Source of the DNA: Acanthopleura granulata
Taxonomy: Eukaryota; Mollusca; Polyplacophora; Chitonida; Chitonidae
Length of the DNA: 64,000 nt
Direction: 5' to 3'
Assembly: GCA_016165875.1 (NCBI GenBank)
Contig: JABBOT010000080.1
Coordinates: forward strand, 15,842,064-15,906,063
The position numbers and the translations under genes are program-made. Shown here in pieces: positions 1 through 12,036 of the stretch. The notes under the pieces are model-generated. The model was not told where the DNA came from. It did not search any database and was given only the letters and a program-made list of their open reading frames with translations. How positions within the stretch are numbered: position 1 is the first letter of the stretch; the number at the start of each line of letters is the position of its first letter.

Positions 1-1167
<1,167 letters not shown>

Positions 1168-1630
1168 ACTGCAACAACAACAACAGCAGGTGCACACGTA
1201 TAAAAAGAGCGTTAACAACAAGTCAAGTTTAGCATTGCGGACAACGGTAAAGAGAAAGAACGAAGACGAAATGTCTGTCAGCGAGAACATCGGCGATTCA
1301 GATAGCTAAGCTCCGATTCTGCGTAGTCGAGGACTTTTTGCTATACATGAGTCATCATGTATAGTTTTACATTTGTATCACATGTCATGTCATCACAAGA
1401 TTCCATATAAAAATGGAGCAAATTAAAGATAACCATCAGAAATGACCTCGGATGTTTCTCGATTTGAATGAATGAATGATTATGGCTTTACGCCACATCG
1501 GCAATTTTCCAGCCATATCGTGGCGATTCTCGATTTGAATCACCAAGGGTGGAACTTACTCTGGCCATTTATTTAAGACTCGCTGTATTCATTTCGTCTG
1601 ACAGAAAAATAAATAAAGAAATAAAAAAAT
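1168..1630 (+). promoter_or_regulatory. Beta-tubulin 3' UTR with clustered poly(A) signals
   Basis: After the stop codon comes a CAA/CAG-rich stretch, then A/T-rich sequence. Three AATAAA hexamers occur close together at 1608-1613, 1612-1617 and 1620-1625, the most likely cleavage/polyadenylation region. A SINE-tail fragment at about 1467-1531 lies inside this presumed UTR. Exact ends are inferred. Confidence 0.55.
1467..1531 (+). repeat. SINE-tail-like fragment in the tubulin 3' UTR
   Basis: A (GAAT)n run is followed by TTTACGCCACATCGGCAAT and a CAGCCATATCGTGGCGA segment. This resembles a second dispersed SINE tail known to me from molluscan sequence (TTTACGCCACATCGGCAATA type). It is distinct from the CGTATAAGTGAAATATTCTTGAG family elsewhere in the window. 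Family name not assigned. Confidence 0.45.
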
Positions 1631-2182
1631 CGTACAACATGACTTTTGTTTCTTGATCTCCCCAACAATATATTATATTATATGCGTATATATAACTACA
1701 TTTTAAAATCACTTTACAGTTTGGACTGAATCCGTTTTTTTGTTCTCTTCTTCGCCACGATATGACTGAAACACTGCCAACCTGGCGTTAAAGTCAAATC
1801 ATTAACCAATTCTACTTCCCGTAGCTGTCAGCACGGCCATGCATGTGCAACGATTCTCCTGTATGCAAAACACTCCTAACCAGCGACATACGAAGGGGCA
1901 ATTTGTCCTTTCTCGCACCGTCATTTACGAGGCGTCCAAAGTTAATTGACTTCATACAATACGAAATTATGTTAGGGGTAGAGCAGAGATTCTTTTATCG
2001 TCTTAATCATACACAAAGGTGTCCTTGGAGCAGGCCGGCCTGAGTACAGACACGCTTCTAGCTGTAGACACGCACTATAGACATGCACTACCGACACTGT
2101 GGAAGTGGCCATGACCGCCACAACTTTCGCCAAGCAGATATCAGGAAGTACGGATATTACCTAAGAATAGATTGATCTACTA

Positions 2183-2330
2183 GGCCCACTTTCACAAAGC
2201 TTCGTAAATAAAGTTTCTCGTAACTTTTCTCGTAAGATACGTCGCCATATGGTACTATAACCTAGACGATGTGCTCTACGAGAAGAACTACGTGAAAAGT
2301 CACTTACGACGTTTTGTGAAAGTGGACCCT
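2183..2330. mobile_element. Short palindromic MITE-like element
   Basis: The ends are imperfect inverted repeats: CCCACTTTCACAAAGC near 2186 and GTTTTGTGAAAGTGGACC near 2311. The inner parts (CTTCGTAAA / TTACGACG) also pair, giving a roughly 148-bp hairpin-prone element with no coding capacity. This fits a non-autonomous DNA transposon. A target-site duplication could not be fixed by eye. Confidence 0.6.
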
Positions 2331-2344
2331 GTTGATTAGTGATT

Positions 2345-2528
2345 AGTGCTCAAGAATTTTTCATTATAAGCCGGCGGTCAACAGGAAACCGTAGTGCTTG
2401 GAGAAACCCACCGACTACCGCCAAGCTTAAGGTCCCGCCGAAAAATAGAAATCGATGGATTCGAACAAACGATCTCACTAGCCTCATAGTCGCAACGAAG
2501 CGGCACTGTAACCATCTACGCCAGTGAT
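2345..2528 (-). mobile_element. tRNA-derived SINE, second family, minus strand
   Basis: On the minus strand TGGCGTAGATGG (complement of 2512-2523) fits the Pol III A box. GTTCGAATCC (complement of 2457-2466) fits a B box about 45 nt downstream. The non-tRNA body lies to the left (CGGAGTGCTTGGAGAAACC-like, decayed). The family differs from the GGGGCCTCnGTGGCTCAG SINE found elsewhere in the window. Confidence 0.55.
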
Positions 2529-3239
2529 GCCCACCCAGTTTAGCTTTTCTCTACAAGCATGGCCTAGTTTGGGACAGAACCCTACTTGAATGATCGTTTA
2601 CAAGGCGGATGTTTTAACTTATCACGATTGTGTTGTAAATGTCACAGCCATAGAAATCAGCTCAATTTATTTAGAACAAAAACCGCAGTAGATCTATTAG
2701 GCTCATGGCATACCATAAAGAACCCCGCTTACATGCCCGTAATGGTTTGATCGCGTTCGCGATTGTTGAGAAATCTCGGGAATTCCCGGCCACGTGCATG
2801 CAGGTAGGGATTGAACCAACATGTCGGTCGTCCATCGCAGAGAGAGATTGAAAACAAACGTATTGAATGCGAAGCGGAATTCAAGGTAAACTCTTCAGAT
2901 TTATGGGTTCAGGAAACAAGGCAAAGTTATAGAAACCACCGCATCTCGTGTACGTACTGTACGCTACTTGTCCGACTTAAAGTCTATGTAAGGGCTGGAT
3001 ACGAACATGCCGAGAGTAACATTCAAGAGCAGAACCATGGGGATCTAAAGCGACAGTGAGCACACAGACGCAAGTGAGCAAAAGAAAAAAGGCAGCCAAA
3101 AACCAATGGTCCGAAAAACATTGAGGAATGGAACAATTGTTAACATGGGGCAAGTGTTAACACAGAGTTTTGTTTAATTGCTTTGTCTCCAAATTTTAAA
3201 CATTCATGTTCGTACGACATTTCAAATTTTAAACTGTGG

Positions 3240-3302
3240 ATGGTCGTAGGTTTTCACCGGGCTCTGTTGAGTCTTGAGTACAGCGTGAAACACTGATCAA
3301 TA
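3240..3302 (+). repeat. Worn SINE 3' fragment
   Basis: ATGGTCGTAGGTTTTCACCG followed by GCTCTG, then TCTTGAGTACAGCGTGAAAC and ACTGATCAA. These match scattered parts of the common SINE tail (GGTCGTGGGTTTCCC, CTTGAGTACGGCGTAAAAC) with internal deletions. Confidence 0.5.
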
Positions 3303-4010
3303 ATTTCTTATACCTCTTACAATGTACTAGAGCACGAAATCATTCGTCATGATAGACTATACAAAAATTAACTGAATCCTGATATTCTTTCAATTTTTTG
3401 CTGTATTTTTTCACTTGAATAAACTGGGAATAAATTTACGTTCCTAAGTTAGGCTAATGTCATGTGCATATTTTAGTCTGATAACATGTCACCCGAAATG
3501 CGAAAATTGTAAAAAAATGTAATTCTTTTCCTTAACAATCCATTAAGTTATAACCAGTCATCTGACTCTTTAGTAGACAGGATAGACATCGGAGTTTTGA
3601 AAAGCAAAAGTTTTAAGGGGCTTCTTCGTTAAACACTACCAAATACTGAACTGCAGAAGGCTACTGACACACGGCGGCTGCAAAACGAGGCTGTATATGT
3701 AGACATGGCAGGTCCCAATTGGAAAGGTGGAACTTTGCCTGGAGGAGAAATATTAACAGCACTTGGAAGCTGTGGTGAATAACTTTACCTCAAAAGGCGG
3801 CACTAGGCATAGCTTTATTAGGCGATTTTATTGAACGGTATGGCCTTGCGTTCTTTCCATAATGTTTTGACAAGGATCGGTCGTGTCTAGTATAAGGAGC
3901 CAAGTCACTCTCCAAATTTCGTAGCTCGCCAGCTATCACCATATGTAAAAAGGAGAACTGCAGTTCTAATACAATGCTGTCGTTTTAGTCAGCGTCAACG
4001 AAAGCCTTGT

Positions 4011-4075
4011 TGGCCTAATAGTTAGAGTATCCGGTCGAGAGATCCGGTCGAGATCAGTCCCGGGTTGGGTAATTA
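4011..4075 (+). repeat. tRNA-like SINE head fragment
   Basis: TGGCCTAATAGTTAGAGTAT, a short duplicated TCCGGTCGAGA segment and CAGTCCCGGGTT look like a degraded tRNA-derived SINE head. The B box is poor and no tail was seen. It is not a functional tRNA candidate. Confidence 0.3.
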
Positions 4076-4240
4076 GGCCTAATACCAAATACTTTAAAAA
4101 TCTTAAATGGTACTTGTTACTACCTGGCATGGTGCTCAACATTGAGAGGTTAGAGCACGGAAACTGGACTTTTCGGTGCATGGACTCGCATGGCCACAAG
4201 AAGACATGGTATGTCTACATCCAGGGATAGTTGAGTACGA

Positions 4241-4247
4241 TATAAAA
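4241..4247 (+). promoter_or_regulatory. TATA-like motif upstream of the BPHL-like gene
   Basis: TATAAAA lies about 204 bp before the chosen ATG, in otherwise non-coding sequence. A transcription start roughly 30 bp downstream would give a 5' UTR of about 170 bp. This rests on position alone. Confidence 0.2.
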
Positions 4248-4450
4248 CCCATGCACACACACATGTATACTCAGCGTCCGAAATCACCACCAGCAGTTAT
4301 GGGTCACACAGGACCACGTAAAATTTATTCTTTCATGAGATCATGGGACATTTAATTATCACACCCACCCAACCTGAAGCAGACTTCGCCAAGTCGAGAC
4401 GTTTGGTGGGGGAACGCTGAGCCAAGGGGCATAACTCTAACAGCATCGTG

Positions 4451-7400
4451 ATGGCCGTCACTAGGCTGGCGGGTCTCGTTGGATTTTTAAGATCGGATTC
4501 TGCGCGATGTTTGAATGCTCAGGGATCAAGACACTTGTTTACAAACAGCACGTCATCCTTTTCATCTTCAGCAAGTGATGGGTATGAACGGCGGGAAGTG
4601 TTTCAGTTTTCATTCAAAAGTTTACTTCAGTTCGAAAGCTCTCATGATTCATGTTGTTGTTGCTCTTAGGTCCCCTCTTCATCCTGCCCTCCGACCATTT
4701 GCTCCACAAGAACGACTGATTAGTGAAAAATTGTTAGCGTTGAACAAGAATCAAAGGAGAAAACTATCTCACACACTCCAACAATTTCACCCCAGAAATA
4801 CTAAGTAATGTAGTATTTGGAGGGGGAGGGGGCGGAGGAGGGTAAAAAACTTTTCAGCTGTTATTAACTGATATCAGTAGACCTCTGCAGTCGCAGATTG
4901 TAGATTAGATATGTGATTCGTTTAGCAGATACCTAACTCTGATAGGCTTTGTAGATTCTGGGTTCAAAAGGTTTATCTCTTTTAACGTTCTGTCCTCTCA
5001 AGCAGATCGATCTATATGGGGGACCATTGCGTTATTTCATTCCCTATTTCTAAAGCTTTAAAAACATTTTCATGCTTTAAAAATATTTCCAAAGCTTTAA
5101 CAAAATTTCTTGAAGGTTTGAAAATGAATTTTAAACCTTTAGAAATCATTTTTTGATTTCTATTTTCCAGGCAGTACCAATTTTCAAATCTTTAAAAATA
5201 CACTATTTTTTAAACTTTAAAAATATATTTTCCTTCTTTAAAAATCATTTTCAGTGCTTTAGAAACGATTTTAAAAGCCTTGTAAGTATTTTTGAAATCT
5301 TAAAAATTGAGAATAAATAGCACAATGGGTCCCCATAGATCTATCCTGATTTTTTTGTCCTGGAACAGACAAGGAGAAATTAAGCAGAATTGCGATCATA
5401 AGCAACTGGGACCAACTTGACACAGTCGAACTACGCCTAACAGTTATGTTGAAAAGTTTCATGAAACCTTCGATCGTGAGCAACTAGTGGAGTCTAATCA
5501 GATTCAGTTTTGGTGCGACTGGCTGCAACTGAGAGAAGATACTTAGCAACATAACTGTCATATGACCTGTTAATGATGGCGGCACCCATGTACACGGTGC
5601 ATGGATGTAATTGATATAATATCTCCATACCTTTAAGTTGTCTGACAAATTTAAACACTCATGAACTTGTCGATTTTGACTCAGTGTATAGCCTGTATGC
5701 GCAGGGGTATTGTGCTGGCTGATTCTGAGTCATCGGCAGTACGCCAGCTACTTTCTACAGAGCCGATTGCAAGATACATGCAGATGGTGGGTAAGAGGCG
5801 TCATACAAGGACGGACTCAATCTCAACATATCAACAAGTTTATTTTCAGCCTCATCGGTCCACTTGGTGGTCGCCATTGTCACATTGTAACTCACTCATG
5901 TGATGTACCGCGTGGTGCATCATGTGATGTATCACTGGAAGCAGCTGTGACCAAATGAATGCTAACATACATAGATCAATGGACTCGAATACAACTGGAT
6001 GCTTCCAGTTTCAAAAAAGTAGAATGTGTTCAACTCTGGGCAACTGCTGAGAGCAGTGATCCCAAGCACTTGTGGATGGACTAAAACCAGTGTCAGGTCC
6101 TGTGCTCCCAGTTGCTTCCAGTTGCTCTCAGTTGTTTCCAGTCACCAAAAACCCAGTTGCTCCCAATCGCAAGGTCGATCTATGCCTGACTTTACATGAA
6201 TAATTTGTGAATGTGCACCATCACAGGCTTGGCTCTAACTGTGTTTTGAACTGAGACATCATATCTAAACTACGTCATACTGGCTTTTTCCAGTTCCATT
6301 CAGTCCGAGAAGAAAGAAGTAAATGGTGTTCAATTTCACTATGAGAAGACTGGCAATGGGGACCATGCAGTCTTCCTACTTCCTGGGGCTTTAGGTAAGG
6401 TTAGAAACGTGAAATGGCTAAGTGTAACGTGTATTAATGTAATGGCATTATATATAATCATTCATTTCACATAGGTAGTAATTCATGATACTTACTATTG
6501 TGAATTTGTACACTTTCATGAATGTAGGATGTTCTGTCAGCAAGTGCCAAAAGACAGAAAATTGTGTTCCCTAGAGGCAGGGCAGTTGGAAAGTTTTTTC
6601 ATTAAACACAATGAAATGCATTCAGGAGTTTAACTATAATTATAGCTTACTTAAAACAAAAGGATCGTGTACATATTAGTGAATTATAATATTCTATTTG
6701 ACAAAAATGATACATTATAATAATGTGCAAAAAAATTTCATCTGTATTAAAGTGAATTTAAGGTTGAAAAACATTTACCTAACAGTTAGAATCAAGCTTT
6801 AGTACAGTGAAATGTGCTAAACACCTACTTTTCTAACCTTTCATTTAATGGTTGCATAAACACCCTTGATGACAGTGACCCTGGGTTAACAGTGTTACAT
6901 TTACGTATCAACTTGACCAATTATTTATTTATTTGAATGGTGTTACTCGAACATATAAGTTACAACTGTCATTTTAGCTGAGAGGATAAATCTTCGTGGT
7001 TTGACAGCAAAATATTTTAATCTTCCCACATATTTGTTCAGCATTCTTATGAAATTATATATTGTAGTGTCTCTTCAAGACATAAAACATCTTAACATAC
7101 ACAATGACCAGTCTGATTTACAGTCTTGACACAAGATGTATCATGCTGACACCAACAGTTCTGTTTTTGTTCAGATCTTTATTGTCAAGGGTTTCCAAAC
7201 AAATTTCCTTGCTGCATGAAGGCAGGAAAACTAAATTTACTAGCATCCAGTAAAGATTTTAGTCCTAGTAAAAGCAGTTTGCTCTAACTGGTGTTACAGG
7301 TTGCTCAAGGACTGACTTCTCTCCTCAGCTAGAGAAGATGAACAAGGATATGTTCACTGTTTTCTGCTGGGATCCCCGAGGGTATGGCAAAAGTCGCCCT

Positions 7401-10400
7401 CCAGACCGAGACTGGCCCCTGGATTTCTACAGGAGAGATGCAGAGGATGCGACAGCCTTAATTAAAGTGAGCAATCAGTCCTGTTTAACTGTAGTTTGCT
7501 TCTCAACAATGAACAAGAGACAAATTCTCACATGGTTGGAAACATTTTGGAGAATAGGCTTGTCTTGGTTTGGGAGAGTTTGGGAGTTGTCCCAACTGAA
7601 TAGAGGAGATTCAACTCTTTTTGTCGCTAAAGGAGAAAAAAAAAGTCTCTCTGTATCATGTGACTTGTCAGAAATGCTGGGCAACTTCTCTTCAAAATAA
7701 TTTACCAATCACCTGTTTTACTGTATTCCTGAAATACAAATGGCATTGAACTTTATTAGGAGCCTCTTAAGTTCCTCAATTTTCTCAATCATATGTCTGT
7801 TATGAAATAATTTTTTGTGAAACTTTTTCCAGACGCCCATGTTGTAGTAAATGAAATCGAATTCAGATGCTGAACACTTTGGGCACGTCACATCATACAA
7901 CAGCATTTTTTTTTACCTGTAGAGATAAGATTTTGAACTTGAAACCCTTCTATTGACCATTGTTCTCCTACAATGAATCAGTACTATGTAACCAGTTTGT
8001 CTACAAAATGTCATTGCCAAGGCGGACATGAACAAGAAAGCATAGAGCCATGGGGTGCAATTTTCTGGTTTCCAGAAACTGTGACTGGATGTAGAAATTA
8101 ATGGCATTGTTTGTATTGCCATGGTAGATGATTATATTTGTTGTGTAGATAGGTAGATAGTCACAGTAAATTCTTTGGTGCTATTCTTTTTCAGGCCCTG
8201 GGCCTTTCAAAAGTATCCCTTCTAGGCTGGAGTGATGGGGGTAACACTGCCTTAATCATGGCTGGCAGAAACCCCGAACTCTGCAGAAAACTTGTTGTGT
8301 GGGGCTCAAACTCATACATTTCAGATAAGGATATCGAATGCACTGAAGGTAAGGTATACTTGTTAGCAAGTCAGCCAAAGTATCCTTGGCTACCAAAAAC
8401 GAATATATGATCAAAGGTATGTTTATTGCCTCAAAAGTAAAAAACTTTAAGCCAAATGCAAAGATAATGAATTTTAGGATTTATATCCATCATTAAATAC
8501 ATTACCATTTCAGAAGGAAGAGAAAATGCCACTCATCGTGGAACTTGAGGGTGACTGTCAGATACGCAGAGTATTGTGGTTGTGAAATGGCCCCCATATT
8601 GTACATGTGGCATACCTGCTCCTGTTTTTCATAGGATCTCCATGTAAACTTTTCATTGAAATTCCACATAAACACCTCATAGAAACTGCACGTGAATTCT
8701 TCTTAGAAACTCCATGTAAACTCTTCATGAAAACTCCTTGTAAACTCTTTGAAAGAAAACTCTTTGTAAACTTTTCTTCGAAACTTCATGTAAACTCTTC
8801 GTAGCACTTCCATGTAAACTCTTCATAGAAACGCCTCATAAACTCTTCATAGAAACTCCACATAAACTCTTCAAAGAACCACCATGTAAACTTCTCATAG
8901 AAACTCCACACCTAACTCTTCATAGAACCTCCATGTAAAGTCTTCATATAAACTCCCATGTAAACTTTTCATAGAAACTCCACATAAACTCTTCATAGAA
9001 CCTCCATGTAAACTCCTCATAGGAACGCCACATAAACAGTGCATAGATACTCCACATAAACTCTTCATAGAACGTCCATGTAAACTCTTCATAGAAACAC
9101 CATATAAACTCTTCATAGAAACTCCACACAAACTGTTCATAGAGCCTCCAACTCTTCACAGAAACTCCGTATAAACTCTTCATAGAAACTCCACATAAAC
9201 TCTTCATAGAAATTCTTTATAGAAACTATGTAAGCTTTTCACAGAGACTCCTTCTAAACTCTTCTTAGAAATTCCACATAAACTCTTCATAGAAACACCA
9301 CGTAAACTCTTCATAGAAACACCACGTAAACTCTTCACGGAAACACCCCTGCCTGCGGTGCATTCTGAAAGGCTTGGTGGCATTTGGCATCCGATGGCAC
9401 TTATAGGGCTGTAGAGGATGGGTAACATGAAGGTCGGTGGTGATCATGTGCCTTTCACCAGTACAGTTTAGACATACAGTTTATCACTCTAAAATATTCC
9501 CCCAGAAAGTGCATATTAGAGGCAAAAAAATATATCATAAAATATCACTTTTGGTGCTGAAACTGACATTTTTCCAGTTGGATACCATCCTGCCTTTCAA
9601 ACAAACCTCAAAACATCTTTCTTAGATCAATAGAAAGATGGTAGAATGTGCAACTTTGGCATGGGAAAAAGTTTAAGTCACTCTCCCCACCCATTTGATT
9701 CATTGTGCAAGTGAAAATCTGTAGATCATATGTAGGGGCCTCAGTGGCTCAGTCGGTTAGCATGCTAACGCAGTGCAATGACCGAAGCCTTCCACTAATG
9801 CGGTCGCTGTGAGCTCAAGTCCACCTCATGCTGGCTTCCTCTCCGGCAGCATGTGGGAAGGTCTGCCAGCAACCTGCTGATGGTCGTGGGTTTCCCCGGG
9901 CTCTGCCCGTTTTCCTCCCACAATAATTCTGGTCGCCGTCGTATAAGTGAAGTATTCTTGAGTACGGCATAGAACACCAATCAAATAAATAAATAAATCA
10001 GTAGATCATATGTAGGAAATTTCATCAGTTCCTTGTCAAAGGGTATTGGTTTGCTCTGGGTACAGCTGTGTCTTCATGATGACTGCTGTGTCTTCATGAT
10101 GACTGCTGTGAGTAATGAAATGTTGCCATCCTGTGAGATGCCTTAATCTTTGTTTTCTCTTTGCAGGAATAAAAGACATTAACAAGTGGAGTGATAGAAT
10201 GAAGAAGCCATTCATAGATGTGTATGGGGAGGCATATTTCCGTGAACAGTGGGGGAAATGGGTGGACGCCTACCACCGATTAAAATACGAAAATAATCGT
10301 AAGTCTTTTATAACTCTGGTGACACTTGTGGTAAGTCTTATGTAGATGCGTATGGGGAGGCATATTTCTATGAACAGCGGGGGAAATGAGTGGATGCTTA

Positions 10401-11660
10401 CCGCAAAGTAAACAGTAATGGTAAGCCTTTAGCTCTGCTGGCACATGCCATATGATTATCCAGTATTAATTCTTGTTAAATTGATCACGTCACTTGACAG
10501 TAAATAGAAACAGATCAAAACCCTTTTTATAAACGTTCATATGATACACAACAGTCAGTTGAAGCATTGTGTGTAGCGAGTTGGGAAAATAAAGCTTAAA
10601 GTCTGTGGTGATTTTAATGTTTTTTGTTGAAATGTTTCGACATCTTAATGTGAAAACAGATCTAGTTCCCAAAGAGTGATGTACATACTTGTCTGTACAT
10701 GGATATCCACTAGTCTGTAATGTAATATGTAGGTACATATTTGCTGTGTATGTTCCAGGAAATTTTTAAGGCAGAAAGCATATAACATACAGTCATAAGG
10801 TTTCAGGCGATCCCGTTTCGTAAAGTTAGAAATTCAACACGTATGTATTTGCTCTATATGTTACCAGGAACTTGTTGAACATCTCCCTTTACAAAAAACC
10901 ACATTTTTGCCGCAAATGTAATGAGTGTGTGTTATATGCTTTCTGCCTTACAAATTTAGAATGGTGTTCAAGGACTATTGTTAAAGGGTGGTTAAATGGA
11001 TAATGGCTGATAATGTTATTTGTCCCGTGCCAGATAAACTGTAAAAGACTCAAGTTAATGGTGTACACTACACATTGTAGTTTTATATGGGACTGAGCAT
11101 GGAGTAAGTTACTGTACCAATTTACTGGAAAAAACTCGCAAACTTCAGGTTGACATGGACTCTTATGTTACTTTTCATTTGGTTCTATAGGTAATATTTG
11201 TAGAGATGAGCTTCCTAAGATTACCTGCCCTACCTTGATTATCCATGGTCAGCTAGATCCAATTGTGGCACAGGAACATCCTGATTACATCCACGCTAAC
11301 ATCAAACACTCAAGGTAAAAACTTTCTGTCGGTCTCCATTGTGGTACAGGAACGCCAAGAGTTACATCAAACACTCCAGGTAAAAACTTACCAGTGATCA
11401 TCTTTATGGTAAATGTGCTTCTAAAACAAGGGAAAAACTTAGTGCTTGACAGAATTTTTTGTTGTTATTTTCTTGTTTTCCTTTAGAATAATACTTTCAG
11501 AAAGTACTGTAATTATTCAGTGAGTCCACTCATTTTGTTATTATTATTATTATTATTTTTTCACAGACTGATCAACTGGCCAAAAGCCAAACATAATCTG
11601 CACCTGAGATATGCTGACGACTTTAACAAAACAGTGGAGGATTTTCTGTTGGAGACTTAA
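4451..11660 (+). CDS. BPHL: Biphenyl hydrolase-like / valacyclovirase-type serine hydrolase
   Basis: Seven exons join in frame: 4451-4581, 6294-6394, 7300-7466, 8195-8348, 10167-10298, 11191-11314, 11567-11660. They total 903 nt and 300 residues, against about 291 for the human protein. All introns are GT-AG. The alpha/beta-hydrolase signature is complete: HG-loop region FLLPGALG, WDPRGYGKSRPPDRD, nucleophile elbow GWSDGG (Ser146), acid in QLDPIV (Asp251) and histidine in KHNLHLR (His279). In the human enzyme the Asp after the nucleophile contacts the substrate amino group, and it is kept here (Asp147). The family hydrolyses amino-acid esters and related activated esters. The Arg/Ser-rich N-terminus with few acids suggests mitochondrial import. 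The exon 1 donor (GTATGA at 4582) was chosen because it alone keeps the frame with the exon 2 acceptor at 6293. No disabling change was seen. Confidence 0.93.
4819..4842 (+). other. G-rich tract (possible G-quadruplex)
   Basis: Six runs of G separated by single A or C residues (GGAGGGGGAGGGGGCGGAGG and onward) lie about 240 bp after the exon 1 donor on the transcribed-sense strand. The pattern meets the usual sequence rule for a G-quadruplex; folding is not shown. Confidence 0.4.
5004..5346. mobile_element. MITE-like element with AT-rich repeated core
   Basis: GATCGATCTATATGGGGGAC near 5005 is mirrored by GGGTCCCCATAGATCTATCC near 5327, giving imperfect terminal inverted repeats of about 30 bp. 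Between them is a degenerate array of CTTTAAAAATATTTTC-like units of about 25 bp. There is no coding capacity. Confidence 0.5.
6395..8194. other. BPHL-like introns 2 and 3
   Basis: The two introns are 6395-7299 and 7467-8194, split by exon 3. I see no repeat array, SINE or extra exon in either. Confidence 0.5.
8637..9345. repeat. 24-bp minisatellite in BPHL-like intron 4
   Basis: About 29 imperfect head-to-tail copies of a 24-bp unit close to ACTCCACATAAACTCTTCAT + AGAA run without unique spacers. Since 24 is a multiple of 3, long open frames arise on the minus strand with an eight-residue period (MKSLCGVS type). These are by-products, not genes. Edge copies are more diverged than central ones. 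Confidence 0.9.
9737..10000 (+). mobile_element. Full-length tRNA-derived SINE with 16-bp target-site duplication
   Basis: The head carries A box TGGCTCAGTCGG and B box GAGCTCAAGTCC, the internal Pol III promoter. The body contains GGTCGTGGGTTTCCCCGGGC and CGCCGTCGTATAAGTGAAGT, and the tail is (AAAT)n. GTAGATCATATGTAGG occurs directly before (9721-9736) and after (10001-10016), an exact 16-bp target-site duplication. It lies in the sense direction in intron 4 and serves as the reference copy for the other family members in this window. Confidence 0.93.
10343..10449 (+). pseudogene. Decayed tandem copy of BPHL-like exon 5 (3' part plus donor)
   Basis: TAGATGCGTATGGGGAGGCA and the following sequence repeat the 3' two-thirds of exon 5 (10215-10298) and about 30 bp of the following intron, at an offset of 128 bp. 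The copied GTAAGC donor is present. The copy has an in-frame TGA (GGAAATGAGTGG against GGAAATGGGTGG) and a further stop in the CAAAGTAAAC part. It has no acceptor of its own, so it is read as a dead exon relic. Confidence 0.85.
11338..11391 (+). pseudogene. Partial tandem copy of BPHL-like exon 6 end plus donor
   Basis: ATTGTGGTACAGGAACGCCA through ACACTCCAGGTAAAAACTTA repeats the last ~50 bp of exon 6 and its GTAAAA donor (11262-11325) at an offset of about 76 bp. About 10 bp are missing inside. Use of the second donor would add sequence out of register with the family. Confidence 0.75.
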
Positions 11661-12030
11661 GTAGACCTTCAACCTGTTTGGCCAAGGTGTTGTATCTTCA
11701 GCTCAGAGACATATTTATATTCATATGTGTTTTAATACTTTTACACACTCAAAGTACTAACTATTGTCTTTGACTGGGCTGTTCTCTTAATGAAACTTTC
11801 ATAATACTTTACCTGCAGGTCATTCATTTGACATATATTCATTTGTAGCATATCTGTTGCAAACTTTATCGATATGTAATCTAATGCAACTTAATTCTTG
11901 TCCATTACATAAGTGAGTGTAGAACACAATCCAAGGATGAACTTCTAGCAAATCTTTGTCACAATGTAGCAGTTTTCATTCCCTTGTGATTTAATGTATT
12001 TGCTGTTAGTGTGATTTTAAAGGAGAAGAA

Positions 12031-12036
12031 AATAAA
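12031..12036 (+). promoter_or_regulatory. Poly(A) signal of the BPHL-like gene
   Basis: AATAAA 371 bp after the stop codon is the first perfect hexamer in the 3' flank. This implies a 3' UTR of about 390-400 bp. Confidence 0.55.

Larger units (their letters stand above)
1640..4010. other. Intergenic stretch between tubulin and the BPHL-like gene
   Basis: No gene is recognised. Short open frames here have no family motif and no convincing splice context. The stretch holds a MITE-like palindromic element, a minus-strand tRNA-derived SINE and a worn SINE fragment, listed separately. Nothing recognisable is seen in about 2530-3240 or 3303-4010. Confidence 0.5.
4582..6293. other. BPHL-like intron 1
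   Basis: It holds a G-rich tract at about 4819-4842 and a MITE-like element at 5004-5346. At about 6090-6170 there is a degenerate run of roughly 10-bp CAGTTGCTCC-like repeats; its CCCAGTTGCTCCCAATCGCA end is an inverted match to TTGCGATCATAAGCAACTGG near 5390. No exon is recognised. Confidence 0.5.

Noticed and set aside
8637..9345. Regular repeat that might suggest a CRISPR array
   Set aside because: Units follow head to tail without unique spacers, and the surrounding DNA is eukaryotic intron.
8895..9447. Several minus-strand open frames of 74-87 codons with MKSLCGVS repeats
   Set aside because: They come from the 24-bp minisatellite, whose period is a multiple of three. They lie in an intron and have no start context or homology.
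9737..9830. tRNA gene call on SINE heads (also 16856, 54060)
   Set aside because: A and B boxes are present, but the acceptor stem and anticodon arm do not form a proper cloverleaf and the sequence continues into the SINE body.
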